Notes: generated by a model from the letters alone, not told the origin. Shown: positions 32,599 to 42,572, counted from the stretch's first letter. The stretch is 51,016 bases of DNA from Nitrospirota bacterium (GCA_023481175.1 JAMCWM010000050.1:1-51016), one strand, 5' to 3'. A program made the numbers and translations.

Positions 32599-32809
32599 CG
32601 GATAATTGGAGAAGTATCTGTCAGATTAAAGATTTGACGCTTGCTTTCAAAATGCCAATGTTCCCTTTTCGTGATGAATAATAATAGACATCGATGTCTT
32701 GCTAAGTTTCTTTCCGGTATCGCTCTGTCGCTGGTTCCGGAGGAAATCGAAACGCCCTTCAACACCATAGGGGAACATAGCCTTCGAAAAAATCAAAAAG
32801 GAGGTTGAT

Positions 32810-33388
32810 ATGGGAATGGCATTGAAGCGTTTTGGCGCGGGGATGGCCTTGGTGGCGCTTACGACGGTCCTGTCGGGATGCTACGGCCAGTTCGCCCTGG
32901 TTCGCATCCTGTACAAGGCGAACGGGAGCGTGGAGAACAAGTGGGCCCGGTCGGGACTGACCGCGCTCATGGTGATTCTTCCCGTTTACGAGTTTGCAGG
33001 TCTCGGAGACGTGATCATCTTTAACCCCATCGAGTTCTGGACCCACGTCAATCCGGTGACCAACAAACCTTCCGTCGCCTCCTCACGGACCCAGGGCCCC
33101 GGGGTCGACCCCTCGAAGGACCCCGACGGGTGGCTCTCCCGCACGGGGAAAGCCGGTTCGAAAACCCTCCTCGCCTGGCATTATGACGCCGCGACGAAGA
33201 AGCTCTCGGCGATCAGGATCGCCTCCGTAAAAGACAGCAAACCCTCCGTGACGCTCTACCGGTCGGCTCTGCCTTTTGCGGGCCATCTTGGCGAAACCCC
33301 CCGGGTCGAGGCGGTGACCTTCGAGCACGGCCGTCCCGTCACGACAGTGAATGGCGGAGATTTCGTTCCGGGAATGGTTCGCCTCTAA
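32810..33388 (+). CDS. DUF3332-family lipoprotein
   Basis: A 192-residue protein with a lipoprotein signal (ALVALTTVLSGC) and the DUF3332 core right after it: CYGQFALVRILYKANGSVENK, then a hydrophobic stretch LMVILPVYEFAGLGDVIIFN and IEFWTHVNP. Family members are envelope proteins of unknown function found in Gram-negative bacteria. AAAAAGGAGG six bases before the ATG is the best ribosome binding site in the region. The C-terminal 90 residues are soluble and beta-rich. Confidence 0.8.
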   Translation: MGMALKRFGAGMALVALTTVLSGCYGQFALVRILYKANGSVENKWARSGLTALMVILPVYEFAGLGDVIIFNPIEFWTHVNPVTNKPSVASSRTQGPGVDPSKDPDGWLSRTGKAGSKTLLAWHYDAATKKLSAIRIASVKDSKPSVTLYRSALPFAGHLGETPRVEAVTFEHGRPVTTVNGGDFVPGMVRL

Positions 33389-33420
33389 AAGGGGATCCAG
33401 GAGGATCGATACGGAAATGA

Positions 33421-33449
33421 GGGGGGAGCCCGTCGGGTCCCCCCTCTTT
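33421..33449. terminator. Intrinsic terminator between convergent genes
   Basis: GGGGGGA-GCCCGTCGGG-TCCCCCC followed by TCTTTAATTT, located just after the DUF3332 gene and just before the end of the convergent YtxH-like gene. Likely serves the plus strand and possibly both. Confidence 0.7.
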
Positions 33450-33461
33450 AATTTGTGGGAA

Positions 33462-33761
33462 TCAGGCTCCAGGGGGGGGGGAAGGCGTCCGGTCTTTTTC
33501 GATGGAGGCGCGGAAGGCCTTCCAGCCTTCCCGGACCGCTTCGGCATAGCGCTCCTTCTTGGCCGGAATGTCGTGCTTGAGGTATTCGAGGCCTTCTTCG
33601 AACTCCTCCTCCGCCTCATCCCTCAAGGAACGTGTCTTGTCGGCGATTTTCCGGCGGGTTTCGGCGCCCGAGGCGGGAGCGAGAAGAACCCCGGCAATCG
33701 CGCCTAAAGCCAGACCTGTCAAAAAGAGGGCAAGTCCTGTATCATTCCTGTCACTGGCCAT
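33462..33761 (-). CDS. YtxH-domain membrane-associated protein
   Basis: A 99-residue protein with an N-terminal glycine-rich membrane helix (ALFLTGLALGAIAGVLLAP) followed by the YtxH signature APASGAETRRKIADKTR and a charged coiled-coil tail ending in prolines. YtxH proteins are stress-associated and bind or span the inner membrane; no biochemical role is established. Its start overlaps the previous minus-strand gene by 11 bases, so the two are coexpressed. Confidence 0.85.
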   Translation of the reverse strand: MASDRNDTGLALFLTGLALGAIAGVLLAPASGAETRRKIADKTRSLRDEAEEEFEEGLEYLKHDIPAKKERYAEAVREGWKAFRASIEKDRTPSPPPGA

Positions 33762-34197
33762 GATGTTCCTCCTTGGTGGTGGGGGATGGAGAGGTGAGCT
33801 TCGGGTTCTGGGACGGCCGTCTCAGGACTTCCCTGGCCCGGGAAAGGCCGGCGGCGATTCCCCCGACAACCCTGAAGAGCCCGGCTGCAGCTTGAAATGG
33901 ATTTCCGGTCGCTTTCAGGACCGGCGAGAGAAGGGACAGGAAAGGGTTTCGGGAAAGGGATCCGATCCCCTCCTCGATTGTCCGGTAATGTTCCGTCGTT
34001 CTTCGGACCACCGGCTCGATTTCCTCGGCCATCCTCCGGAGGCTTTCGACAAGCGGGACAGTGACCGTCTCGAGTTCGCGCGTCGAGGATTCGATGCGGT
34101 CGAGCACCTTTAGCGCCCGGAAAAGGAAGGCAAGGATTCCGGCGACCAGAATGGCTGCTAAAATCACCAGGAAAAGAAGGGCCGTTCGGGTATCCAT
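33751..34197 (-). CDS. DUF948-like membrane protein
   Basis: A 148-residue protein with an N-terminal helix (ALLFLVILAAILVAGILAFLF), a long amphipathic region (ALKVLDRIESSTRELETVTV) typical of DUF948/methyl-accepting-like coiled coils, and a C-terminal hydrophobic patch. It precedes and overlaps the YtxH-like gene; such pairs occur together in many bacteria as general stress envelope proteins. Family assignment is by pattern only. Confidence 0.6.
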   Translation of the reverse strand: MDTRTALLFLVILAAILVAGILAFLFRALKVLDRIESSTRELETVTVPLVESLRRMAEEIEPVVRRTTEHYRTIEEGIGSLSRNPFLSLLSPVLKATGNPFQAAAGLFRVVGGIAAGLSRAREVLRRPSQNPKLTSPSPTTKEEHHGQ

Positions 34198-34236
34198 GGG
34201 CGCACCTTAATTTTGTGGGCGTCTATTTTCGGGATG

Positions 34237-34252
34237 GACTAATGAATCAGTC
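34237..34252. promoter_or_regulatory. GACT...AGTC inverted repeat in a divergent intergenic region
   Basis: GACT-AATGAATC-AGTC lies in the 121-bp gap between the divergent membrane-protein operon and the ABC importer operon. It could be an operator for one or both. No promoter hexamers of good quality were found around it. Confidence 0.3.
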
Positions 34253-34318
34253 ATCATGGTACCGGAATAGGAAATTTTTTCAAGGTTTTATCCTGCAAGC
34301 CGTTGCGAGGGGACACGC

Positions 34319-36037
34319 GTGACCTCCACCTTTTTCCGGAGGATGTCCTTCCTCCTTCCGACCCTTCTCGTGGCGGCGATCCTGTCGGGTGTCGTCCTCC
34401 TCTTCTCGCGCACGCCTCCCTCCGGCGTTCCCGTCATTCCCCGGGAGGATCTGGCCGACCTGCCGGGAGACATTCTCCATTCCCTTTTTCGTCTTTTTCT
34501 GGCCTACCTGATTTCTCTCGCCTTCGCCTACCTCTACGGATTTGCCGCAGCCCTGACCCGGTGGGGGCCTCGCCTCCTGATCCCGGTCCTCGACATCCTC
34601 CAGTCGATCCCGGTGCTGGGATTCTTCCCGGCGGTCGTCCTGATGATGATTCCCCTCTTCCCGACCCCCAAGACGGGTGTGGAGGCCGCCTCTGTGGTCC
34701 TGATCGCGACCAGCATGGCCTGGAACATGGCTTTTGCCGTCTACGAGTCGGTCCGGACCGCGCCGCCCGATCTTCTCGATCTTTTCCGTGGCATACGGGC
34801 GCCCTCCTGGCTTTGGGTCGCACGCTTCCTCGTCCCCCTGACTCTCCCCAAGGTGGTCTACAACTCCGTCCTGTCCTGGACGGCCGGGTGGTATTTCCTG
34901 ATCGCCTGCGAGATGATCGCCCTGGGCCCGGTCCACTACGAACTGCCGGGTCTTGGAAGCTTCCTGGTCTCGAGCACGGAAAAGGGCCACTTCGGCGAGG
35001 CTCTTCTGGGGATCGGCGCCCTGGTCTTCACCGTCATGGTCCTGGATGTCCTTGTCTTTCGCCCGTCCCTCGTCTGGTCGCACAACTTCCGGATCGGAGA
35101 GGTGGAGGGGCCCTTTTCCAGGGTCTCCTCCCCCGTCTACGATTTTCTGGCCTCCTCCGAAGGGTTGGCCCGCGTGCGATCGAGTCTGCTCCGAAGCGCA
35201 GGATGGCTGGTCCGGATTCTCTGGCGGGACGGGAGTCACCCGAAAGAATCATTCGCCCTCTCCCCCGTCCTCCGTTTTGCCTTGCGGGCCGGAGGAGGAT
35301 TTCTGGTCGGGCTTGTCATCGCGCGAAGCCTGTTTGCGGGGTCTCACGTCGTCTCGGGGTGGATCCGCCAGGGGATTCCGTGGATCTCCCTGGAAGAGCT
35401 TCCGGCCGACCTGGTGTTTTCCATCCTCCGGCTGGTGGCGGGCTACCTTCTGAGTCTTCTCTGGACCATCCCCCTCGCCTGGTGGGTCTTCCGCAACCCC
35501 CGGCTGTCGCGGGTCGTCTTCCCTCTGGCGGAGGTCATGGCCTCGGTTCCGGCTACCGCCCTCTTTCCTTTCGTCATCGTCCTCGTGGTTCAGGAGTTCC
35601 ACAGCATGAATCTGGCGTCGGTCATCCTCCTGATGTCCGGGATGCAGTGGTATCTCCTTTTCAATCTTCTCTCGGGCGTGGGGACTTTTCCCTCCGAACT
35701 GCGCGAAGTCTCCCTGACCTTCGGGATCCGGGGGACCCTCTTTCTCCGGAGGGTCTTTCTCCCCTTCCTGATGCCCTCTCTGGTGACCGGTTCCATCACG
35801 GCCTTCGGAGGGGGGTGGAATGCCCTGATCGTTTCCGAATATGTGGTCTATGCCCAAAAGGACTATGGGGTGAGGGGGGTGGGGGCCTTCCTCGATCGGG
35901 CGACCTACCAGGGGAGCCATCCGGTTCTCATCTTGGCCGCACTCCTACTCATGACAGTGGCGGTCGTCGCCGCGAACAGGCTTTTCTGGGTTCCCCTTTA
36001 TGAACGCGTGACGCGAAGGTACGGATATGACACCTAG
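34319..36037 (+). CDS. Fused double permease of a nitrate/taurine-type ABC importer
   Basis: A 572-residue protein made of two BPD-type permease domains in tandem (about 50-260 and 370-565), each with five or six helices and an EAA-like loop ([19 protein letters not shown] in the first, [19 protein letters not shown] in the second), joined by a soluble linker. Normally such permeases form homodimers; the fusion allows the halves to specialise. GTG start with GAGGGG upstream. No substrate-binding protein is encoded nearby, so the substrate is unknown; bicarbonate, nitrate, sulfonates and metal chelates are all possible for this family. Confidence 0.85.
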   Translation: MTSTFFRRMSFLLPTLLVAAILSGVVLLFSRTPPSGVPVIPREDLADLPGDILHSLFRLFLAYLISLAFAYLYGFAAALTRWGPRLLIPVLDILQSIPVLGFFPAVVLMMIPLFPTPKTGVEAASVVLIATSMAWNMAFAVYESVRTAPPDLLDLFRGIRAPSWLWVARFLVPLTLPKVVYNSVLSWTAGWYFLIACEMIALGPVHYELPGLGSFLVSSTEKGHFGEALLGIGALVFTVMVLDVLVFRPSLVWSHNFRIGEVEGPFSRVSSPVYDFLASSEGLARVRSSLLRSAGWLVRILWRDGSHPKESFALSPVLRFALRAGGGFLVGLVIARSLFAGSHVVSGWIRQGIPWISLEELPADLVFSILRLVAGYLLSLLWTIPLAWWVFRNPRLSRVVFPLAEVMASVPATALFPFVIVLVVQEFHSMNLASVILLMSGMQWYLLFNLLSGVGTFPSELREVSLTFGIRGTLFLRRVFLPFLMPSLVTGSITAFGGGWNALIVSEYVVYAQKDYGVRGVGAFLDRATYQGSHPVLILAALLLMTVAVVAANRLFWVPLYERVTRRYGYDT

Positions 36038-36791
36038 CCGGAACGGCTTTCTGAGCCTTAAGGGCATCGCCCGGGACTTCACCCGGGAAAACCGCTCCTA
36101 CCGGGCGATCGACAACCTCTCGCTCGAGGTGGAGGAGGGAGAGTTCGTGGCCATCGTCGGTCCCTCCGGCTGCGGAAAGTCCACCCTGCTACGGATTCTC
36201 CAGGGGCTGATTTCTCCGACCGCGGGGGAGCTTCTTTACAAGAACCGCCCCCAGGAGGGAGTGAATTCGGACATGGCCATGGTCTTCCAGGGATTCGCCC
36301 TTCTCCCGTGGCTTTCTGTCCGGGACAACGTGGCGCTGGGTCTCGTCGCCCGGGGGCGAAAGCCCCAGGAGATAGACCGGACGGTGTCCTTCTACATCGA
36401 CAAGGTGGGGCTTGAAGGGTACGAAGAAGCCTATCCCCGGGAGCTGTCCGGGGGAATGAAGCAGCGGGTGGGTCTCGCGCGGGCGCTGGCGATCGAGCCC
36501 CGGATCCTTCTCATGGACGAGCCTTTTTCCAATCTCGACGCACTGACCTCCGTGACCCTCCGGGACGAAGTCCTGATGCTCTGGAAGGATCCGGAGATGC
36601 CCGTCCGGACGATCATCATGGTGACACACATTATCGAAGAAGCCATCCTGATGGCCGACAGGGTGGTGGTTCTCTCCCGGCGCCCGACCCATGTGGTCCG
36701 GGAGATAACGGTGGATCTTCCCCGTCCGAGAAGCCGGAAGCATCCGGAGTTCGAACGGCTCTCGGACGAGATTTTCTCTCTCATTTCCTAG
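36027..36791 (+). CDS. ABC importer ATPase, nitrate/taurine type
   Basis: A 254-residue ATPase with Walker [10 protein letters not shown] (45-53), signature [16 protein letters not shown], Walker [13 protein letters not shown] and the switch His in MVTHIIEEA. It overlaps the permease gene by 11 bases and is the energising subunit of that importer. The usual C-terminal AAA-associated domain of this family is missing; it is encoded separately by the next gene. Confidence 0.92.
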   Translation: MTPSRNGFLSLKGIARDFTRENRSYRAIDNLSLEVEEGEFVAIVGPSGCGKSTLLRILQGLISPTAGELLYKNRPQEGVNSDMAMVFQGFALLPWLSVRDNVALGLVARGRKPQEIDRTVSFYIDKVGLEGYEEAYPRELSGGMKQRVGLARALAIEPRILLMDEPFSNLDALTSVTLRDEVLMLWKDPEMPVRTIIMVTHIIEEAILMADRVVVLSRRPTHVVREITVDLPRPRSRKHPEFERLSDEIFSLIS

Positions 36792-36838
36792 GGGCAGGCA
36801 AAGAGTCATGACAGGTCATACGACAAGGAGGAAGGGTG

Positions 36839-37321
36839 ATGGAAGGCGAACCTGAGCCTTATACGGGAATCAGTCGGATTATCGGTCTTCTCAAGATTCT
36901 GAAGGAGAAGGGAGGGGCCTCCGATCTCTACCAGCTCGGAGTGGACCTTCACCTCGAATTGGGAGAGGAGCTTCAGATCGTGAAGGCCGCCGAATCCCTG
37001 GGATTCGTCGTCACCCCCGAAAGCGACATCGCGCTCACCCCCCTGGGGGAGGAAATTCTGGAAAAGGACATCAATGGCCGGAAAACCCTCATTCGGGAGC
37101 GGCTTTTGACTCTTCCCCTTTTTGAGAAGGTTCTCGGATGGCTCGAAGGGGAAGAGGAGGAAACTCTCTCCATGGAGAATCTCAAGGAGCGGATCGGGGA
37201 GGCCTTTCCCAACGAAGACGTGGACACGGCCTTTTCCATGCTTGTCAACTGGGGGCGCTACGCCGAGCTGTTCGGATACAATGCCTCCCGGGAAGAGCTC
37301 TATGTCGACCGGGGAGTCTAG
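36839..37321 (+). CDS. AAA-associated (C-terminal ABC) domain protein
   Basis: A 160-residue soluble protein matching the AAA-associated C-terminal domain that is usually fused to nitrate/taurine ABC ATPases: ISRIIGLLKILKEKGGASDL at the start, LALTPLGEEI-type block ALTPLGEEILEKDINGRK, and SMLVNWGRYAELFGYN near the end. As a winged-helix-like regulatory domain it probably gates the transporter. ATG with AAGGAGG seven bases upstream; a GTG codon immediately before it is an alternative. The split from the ATPase gene is real, as 47 bp separate the two. Confidence 0.85.
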   Translation: MEGEPEPYTGISRIIGLLKILKEKGGASDLYQLGVDLHLELGEELQIVKAAESLGFVVTPESDIALTPLGEEILEKDINGRKTLIRERLLTLPLFEKVLGWLEGEEEETLSMENLKERIGEAFPNEDVDTAFSMLVNWGRYAELFGYNASREELYVDRGV

Positions 37322-37334
37322 GACCCCTGACAGG

Positions 37335-37577
37335 TCAGTCCCGGGGGGCGGAGAGGAGTTTCTTTTTCTCTTCTTCAAGATCGGAAATCCGCCGCCGGAA
37401 GGCGGCGATCTGGGAGTCGATCTCGGAGAGCCGCTCGACCGGAGAGAGAACCTGTCTGTCGGTACTCTCGGAGAGCCGGCGCTTGCGGTCGGAAAGATAG
37501 TAGGCCGTTCCAAGAAGAGTCAGAACAGTCAGGATGATCGTGGCATAGAGAAAAAGGTGATAGAGAGACTGGTCCAT
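37335..37577 (-). CDS. Small membrane protein with coiled-coil tail
   Basis: An 80-residue protein starting MDQSLYHLFLYATIILTVLT, with one N-terminal membrane helix and a charged coiled coil (LSEIDSQIAAFRRRISDLEE) ending KKKLLSAPRD. It lies convergent to the AAA-associated gene. No family recognised, though short helix-plus-coil proteins of this type are common beside dprA. The start after an in-frame upstream extension is chosen for the helix position and AGGACA upstream. Confidence 0.6.
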   Translation of the reverse strand: MDQSLYHLFLYATIILTVLTLLGTAYYLSDRKRRLSESTDRQVLSPVERLSEIDSQIAAFRRRISDLEEEKKKLLSAPRD

Positions 37578-37675
37578 GGTTTGTCCTGTCGTCGTACGGG
37601 GAAGGCGCAAGGTTCCGTGAACAGCCTTTATTGTACCCCGACTCCGCAGAAAGAAAAAATCCCCGGAGCAAGCCT

Positions 37676-38533
37676 TTGACCTCCCTTCTTCCCTGGGGAC
37701 TCGCCCATCTGGCGGAGCTCGAGGCCCTGTCCCGCCGTCGCCGTCTCCGGACCCACCCGGGGGTCGATCTCCCTGTCGCCCGGGACCGGATCCTGGGACG
37801 CCTTGCCCCGGGCGACAGGGACCGCCTGACCGCCCGCCTGCTGATCCTTCTTGACAATTCCGAACGCCTTGGGCTTAAGATGAGTCATCCCGGAGCTTCG
37901 GGATGGCCGGATCTCCTCTCGGAAATCTCCGCCCCGCCTTTCATGCTCTGGATGAAAGGCGACCCCGCGGCCCTGGCTCCTCCGGGGATCGCCATCGTGG
38001 GTGCCCGAGAGGCCGGTCCTGACGCCTTGAGGGCGGTGACAAACCTTTCGCGGGAGATCGCCTCTCTCGGGATGTGCGTGGTGTCCGGGCTTGCGCGTGG
38101 CGTGGACGGAGCGGCCCATCGAGGGGCGCTCGAGGGGTCCGGCCGGACGATCGCCGTTGTGGGGACCGGGCTCGACCGGGTCTATCCCGACTCCCACCGT
38201 TCCCTTGAAAGGGCCATCCTCGAGGGAGGCGGTCTGGTTCTTTCGGAGTTTCCTCCGGGGGAGGCCCCGGAGGCCTGGCACTTTCCCCAAAGAAACCGCC
38301 TGATCGTGGGACTTTCGGTGGCGGTGGTGGCCGGTCCCCACCGGCGCCGGTCCGGAACATACATCACCGCCCGCATCGCCCTTGAGGAGGGCCGGGAACT
38401 TCTGGTCTTTGACCGGGACGCCCGCGGGTGGGAACGGGAGGGACCGGGGCTTCTCGAGTCCGAAGGCTCCCGGAGAATCGGGGGGGCGGAGGAGATCCTC
38501 TCCGCGATCCTACCGGAAGGGAATACGACATGA
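37676..38533 (+). CDS. dprA: DNA-processing protein DprA
   Basis: A 285-residue DprA/Smf protein that loads RecA onto incoming single-stranded DNA. The Rossmann-like core is intact: IAIVGAREAG, VVSGLARGVDGAAHRGAL, GTGLDRVYPDSH, LSEFPPGEAP and FPQRNRLIVGLS. The C-terminal winged helix of some homologues is absent. TTG is the preferred start because GGAG precedes it; the frame opens 15 codons earlier at another TTG. It sits upstream of topA, the classical arrangement. Confidence 0.9.
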   Translation: MTSLLPWGLAHLAELEALSRRRRLRTHPGVDLPVARDRILGRLAPGDRDRLTARLLILLDNSERLGLKMSHPGASGWPDLLSEISAPPFMLWMKGDPAALAPPGIAIVGAREAGPDALRAVTNLSREIASLGMCVVSGLARGVDGAAHRGALEGSGRTIAVVGTGLDRVYPDSHRSLERAILEGGGLVLSEFPPGEAPEAWHFPQRNRLIVGLSVAVVAGPHRRRSGTYITARIALEEGRELLVFDRDARGWEREGPGLLESEGSRRIGGAEEILSAILPEGNTT

Positions 38534-38559
38534 CGACCTATACGAAAGGTTTTTGAAAA

Positions 38560-41157
38560 GTGGGTGTTCGAAAAAAAGAGGCAACCTCCGTTCCTGAAAA
38601 ACCGAAGGTCAGGACGCCCCGGAAAAAGGCCGCGGAATCTCCAGAGTCCCGGTCCGAGGAGCATGCTCCCTCCGGAAAGAAGGTCTCGGCCGCTCCGAAG
38701 GGGACTCTCATCATCGTCGAGTCGCCCACGAAGGCCCGGACGCTGACCCGGATCCTCGGCAGCGACTACAAGGTCAAGGCCAGCGTCGGTCACCTGAAGG
38801 ATCTCCCCCCCTCCCGGATCGGGGTCGACCTCGACAACGGCTATGAACTCCAGTTCGTGGTCTCGGAGGGGAAGAAGAAGGTCCTCGACGAAATCCGCCA
38901 GGCGGCCCGTTCGGCGCGGGAGATCTACCTGGCCTCCGATCCCGACCGGGAAGGGGAGGCGATCGCCTACCATATCGCGAGCGAGCTGACTGGACTCAAG
39001 AAGCCGATCCGGCGGGTTCTTGTCCACGAACTGACCCCCCGGGGAATCGAGGCGGCCCTGGCCGAGCCCGGCGAGATCGACCTCCACAAAGTTGATGCCC
39101 AGAAGGCCCGGCGGGCTCTCGACCGGATTGTGGGCTACACCCTCTCCCCTCTCCTCTGGGAACGGGTGCGGAGGGGCCTCTCCGCGGGACGCGTGCAGTC
39201 GGTGGCGGTCCGCTTGGTCTGCGACCGGGAAAGCGAGATCCGCTCCTTTGTCCCGGTGGAGTATTGGACCATCACCCTCGAGATGCGCCCCTCCGATCCG
39301 TCCCGGTCGTCAAGCGTCTTTGCGGCCCGTCTCGACCGGATCAAAGGAAAGAAGGCGGAGATCGGCACTGCGGCCGAAGCTCGGGAGACGGTCGACCGGA
39401 TCCTGTCCGAAGGGTTCAGAATCGCGGGCCTCTCAGCCGACGAAAAGCGCCGCCAGCCCTCCCCGCCGCTCACGACGAGCCGTCTCCAGCAGGAAGGAGC
39501 CCGCCGGTTCAGATTTTCGGCCAAGAAGACCATGCAGCTCGCCCAGAAGCTCTACGAGGGTGTCGAACTTCCCGGTCAGGGCCAGACGGGGCTCATCACC
39601 TACATGAGAACCGACTCCGTCCGGCTTGCGCCGGAGGCCCAGGAGATGGCCCGGAGCTTCATCGCCAAAAACTATCCCGGGGCCCTTCCCGCGAAGAGTC
39701 CCGCCTACCGGAACAAGAAGGGGATCCAGGATGCCCACGAGGCGATCCGGCCCACCGATGCCGTCCGGACTCCCGACTCCCTCGAGGGGATCCTCGACCG
39801 GGATCTCCTGCGGGTCTACCGGCTGATCTGGCAGAGCTTCCTCGAGAGCCAGATGGTGCCGGCACGCTATCTTCTGACGACCGTGACGATCGAAGGCGAC
39901 AAGGAGGACACCTTCCGGGCGACCGGCCGGCGCATGCTCGATCCGGGCTTTCTCGTCCTGAGGGGAGAAGGAGTCCGCTCCCGGAAAAAAACCGAGGTCG
40001 GAGAGGAAGAGGGAGAGGAAAAGGACGAGGAGGAGACCGAGCTTCCGCTCCTTCACGAGGGCGAGGCGGTCGAGGCGGCGGCTCCCCCGGTCTCCCTGCA
40101 GCACTTCACCGAGCCCCCTCCGCGCTACAACGAGGCCTCCCTGATCCGTGAGCTCGAGGAGAAGGGGATCGGACGCCCCAGCACCTACGCCACGATCATG
40201 TCCACGATCCTCGACCGGGAATATGTGGAAAAGAGGGAGAACCGTTTCCACCCCACCGAGCTGGGGGAGACGGTCAACCGCCTCCTGGTCGACTCCTTTC
40301 CCGACCTCCTCAACGTAGCCTTCACGGCTCGCATGGAAGAGGAGCTCGATTCGGTGGAAGAGGGGGAAAAGATCTACCGCGACGCAGTGGACGACTTCTA
40401 CCGGCCCTTTTCGAAGGAGCTGTCGAAGGCGCGCGGGGGCGGCATGGCGAATCTCAAAGCCCAGAGCGAGCCGACCGAGATCCCCTGTCCGGCCTGCGGG
40501 ACGCTCATGGTGAAAAAATGGGGGCGCCACGGCGCCTATCTGGCCTGCGGAAACTATCCGGCTTGCAAGACCACTCGCAATATCGTCGAGACGGAAAACG
40601 GGCCGGCTCCCGAGGCTCTTCCCGAGGCAGCCGGAGAGATCTGTCCGGCCTGCGGAAAGCCGATGGTGGTCCGCAAGGGTCGGTTCGGGACCTTCTTGGC
40701 CTGCAGCGGATATCCGGCCTGCAAGACGACGCGGCCCTGGCCCCCGAAGGGTGAGTCGGGCCCTCCCGTTCCCCTTCCGGCGGAGATCCCTCCTTGTCCG
40801 GCCTGCGGCGGAGCCATGGTGGTCAAGACCGGGCGCTTCGGAAGCTTTCTCTCCTGCGCAAACTATCCCAAATGCAAGACCACGCGTCCCCTCCCTACGG
40901 GCATTGCCTGTACCCGTCCGGGATGCGGCGGGGAAATCACGCCCCGCAAGGGAAAAAGGGGAACCTTCTACGGATGCAGCCGCTATCCGGAGTGCGACCG
41001 GACCTATCCGGGACGTCCGGTGTCCAGGCCCTGTCCCCAGTGCGGCCATGCCTTCCTGATCGAAAAGAAGAAGGGCAAGGCCGCCTTCCTCTCCTGTCCC
41101 GAAAAGGGATGCGGGTACGAAAGCGAGGATGGCGAGGAGCCGGGGATCACGGCGTGA
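38560..41157 (+). CDS. topA: DNA topoisomerase I with five zinc ribbons
   Basis: An 865-residue type IA topoisomerase that relaxes negative supercoils. A Lys/Pro-rich leader of about 47 residues precedes the Toprim domain (IIVESPTKA; DPDREGE at 127-133); active-site Tyr348 is in LITYMRTDS. The C-terminus has five four-cysteine zinc ribbons, four close to CPACG...CxxYPxC and the last CPQCG...CPEKGC. An acidic low-complexity insertion (EEEGEEKDEEETE) lies about residue 475. GTG start with AAAGG upstream. Its stop overlaps trmFO (GTGA). Confidence 0.95.
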   Translation: MGVRKKEATSVPEKPKVRTPRKKAAESPESRSEEHAPSGKKVSAAPKGTLIIVESPTKARTLTRILGSDYKVKASVGHLKDLPPSRIGVDLDNGYELQFVVSEGKKKVLDEIRQAARSAREIYLASDPDREGEAIAYHIASELTGLKKPIRRVLVHELTPRGIEAALAEPGEIDLHKVDAQKARRALDRIVGYTLSPLLWERVRRGLSAGRVQSVAVRLVCDRESEIRSFVPVEYWTITLEMRPSDPSRSSSVFAARLDRIKGKKAEIGTAAEARETVDRILSEGFRIAGLSADEKRRQPSPPLTTSRLQQEGARRFRFSAKKTMQLAQKLYEGVELPGQGQTGLITYMRTDSVRLAPEAQEMARSFIAKNYPGALPAKSPAYRNKKGIQDAHEAIRPTDAVRTPDSLEGILDRDLLRVYRLIWQSFLESQMVPARYLLTTVTIEGDKEDTFRATGRRMLDPGFLVLRGEGVRSRKKTEVGEEEGEEKDEEETELPLLHEGEAVEAAAPPVSLQHFTEPPPRYNEASLIRELEEKGIGRPSTYATIMSTILDREYVEKRENRFHPTELGETVNRLLVDSFPDLLNVAFTARMEEELDSVEEGEKIYRDAVDDFYRPFSKELSKARGGGMANLKAQSEPTEIPCPACGTLMVKKWGRHGAYLACGNYPACKTTRNIVETENGPAPEALPEAAGEICPACGKPMVVRKGRFGTFLACSGYPACKTTRPWPPKGESGPPVPLPAEIPPCPACGGAMVVKTGRFGSFLSCANYPKCKTTRPLPTGIACTRPGCGGEITPRKGKRGTFYGCSRYPECDRTYPGRPVSRPCPQCGHAFLIEKKKGKAAFLSCPEKGCGYESEDGEEPGITA

Positions 41158-42572
41158 CGGCCCCCGGTGTCGTGACCATTGTCGGCGGCGGACTCTCTGG
41201 CACGGAAGCCGCCCTTTCCCTGTCCCGGGCGGGGGTTCGGGTCGTCCTTCTCGAAATGCGTCCCGAAACGCCGACCGGCGCCCACCGGACCGGGAACCTT
41301 GGCGAGCTTGTCTGTTCGAATTCTCTCAAATCCCTCGACCCGGAGACGGCCCACGGTCTTTTGAAAGAGGAGCTCCGGACGATGGGCTCCCTCGTTCTCG
41401 AGGAGGCGATGAAGGCCCGCATACCCGGGGGAGGGGCCCTGGTGGTCGACCGCGAGAGCTTCTCCCGCTCCCTCACCGCCCGGGTGGAGGCCGATCCGAA
41501 CATCACCCTCCGGCGGGAGAGGGTGGACCGGATCCCTCCGGAGCGTCCCCTGATCCTGGCCACGGGCCCCCTGACTCACCCCGATCTCACCGGTGACCTT
41601 CTCGAGAGGATCGGAAGCGACCGACTCTCCTTCTATGACGCGATCAGTCCGGTGGTGGACACCCAGTCCCTCGATCTGTCAAAGCTTTTCCGGGGAGACC
41701 GCTACGGGACACCGGGGGTCGGAGACTATCTGAATGTTCCCCTCGATCCGGAGAACTACCGGCAGCTGGTCGAGGACCTTCTCCACGGCGAGAGGGTGCC
41801 TCCCCACGAGGGCGTGGAAGACCGTCCGGAGGTACTCCGGGCCTTCGAGGCCTGCCAGCCGGTCGAATCCTTGGCCGAGTCGGGGCCGGACACCCTGGCC
41901 TTCGGGCCCATGCGGCCGGTGGGCCTCGTCGATCCCCGGACCGGGCGGATCCCCCATGCCGTCGTCCAGCTCCGGGCCGAAAATCGGGAGGAGACGGCCT
42001 TCAATCTGGTGGGATTCCAGACCAAGCTCCGCTACTCCGAGCAGGACCGGATTTTCCGGAAACTTCCGGGCTTTTCGGAGGTCCTCTTCCTGCGATACGG
42101 CTCGCTCCACCGGAACACCTTTCTCGACGCGCCGCGGGTCCTGGGCCCGGACCTCGCCCTGAGAAAGATTGCGGGGGTCTATCCCACCGGCCAGATGGTC
42201 GGGGTGGAGGGATACACCGAATCGGTCGCACTGGGCCGTCTCACGGCCCTTTTTCTCTCCCCTCGTCCTCCCGAAATTCTTCCTCCGGCCACGACGGCGG
42301 TCGGGGCCCTTCTCCGGGCCCTCATCCCCTCCGCCTACCGTCCGGAAGGGGACCCTCCCGGTCCGGGGGAGACCGGGCCCTTTTCCCCGGTCAACCTGCA
42401 TTTCGGGCTCTTCCCTCCTCTGCCGTCCCGCGTCCGCGGGGGAAAGGGCGAGAGACGAAAGGCCATCGTGGCCCGGGCCCGACGGGATTTTGCCGCCTGG
42501 TGGCAAAAGTCGATGGAGAACGTCGTGTTGGAAGACCCCGGCACTTTCCATCTCCGGTCGGGACGGGATTAG
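41154..42572 (+). CDS. trmFO: Folate-dependent tRNA U54 methyltransferase TrmFO
   Basis: A 472-residue flavoprotein that makes ribothymidine at position 54 of tRNA using methylene-tetrahydrofolate. The FAD loop is IVGGGLSGTEAALSL (9-23), followed by LLEMRPETPTGAHRT and ELVCSNSLKS with the conserved Cys. The late GVEGYTESVA block is also typical. GTG start lies in the topA stop. Coding continues to the family C-terminus, but Pro/Gly-rich segments make it longer than the common 440 residues. Confidence 0.93.
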   Translation: MTAPGVVTIVGGGLSGTEAALSLSRAGVRVVLLEMRPETPTGAHRTGNLGELVCSNSLKSLDPETAHGLLKEELRTMGSLVLEEAMKARIPGGGALVVDRESFSRSLTARVEADPNITLRRERVDRIPPERPLILATGPLTHPDLTGDLLERIGSDRLSFYDAISPVVDTQSLDLSKLFRGDRYGTPGVGDYLNVPLDPENYRQLVEDLLHGERVPPHEGVEDRPEVLRAFEACQPVESLAESGPDTLAFGPMRPVGLVDPRTGRIPHAVVQLRAENREETAFNLVGFQTKLRYSEQDRIFRKLPGFSEVLFLRYGSLHRNTFLDAPRVLGPDLALRKIAGVYPTGQMVGVEGYTESVALGRLTALFLSPRPPEILPPATTAVGALLRALIPSAYRPEGDPPGPGETGPFSPVNLHFGLFPPLPSRVRGGKGERRKAIVARARRDFAAWWQKSMENVVLEDPGTFHLRSGRD

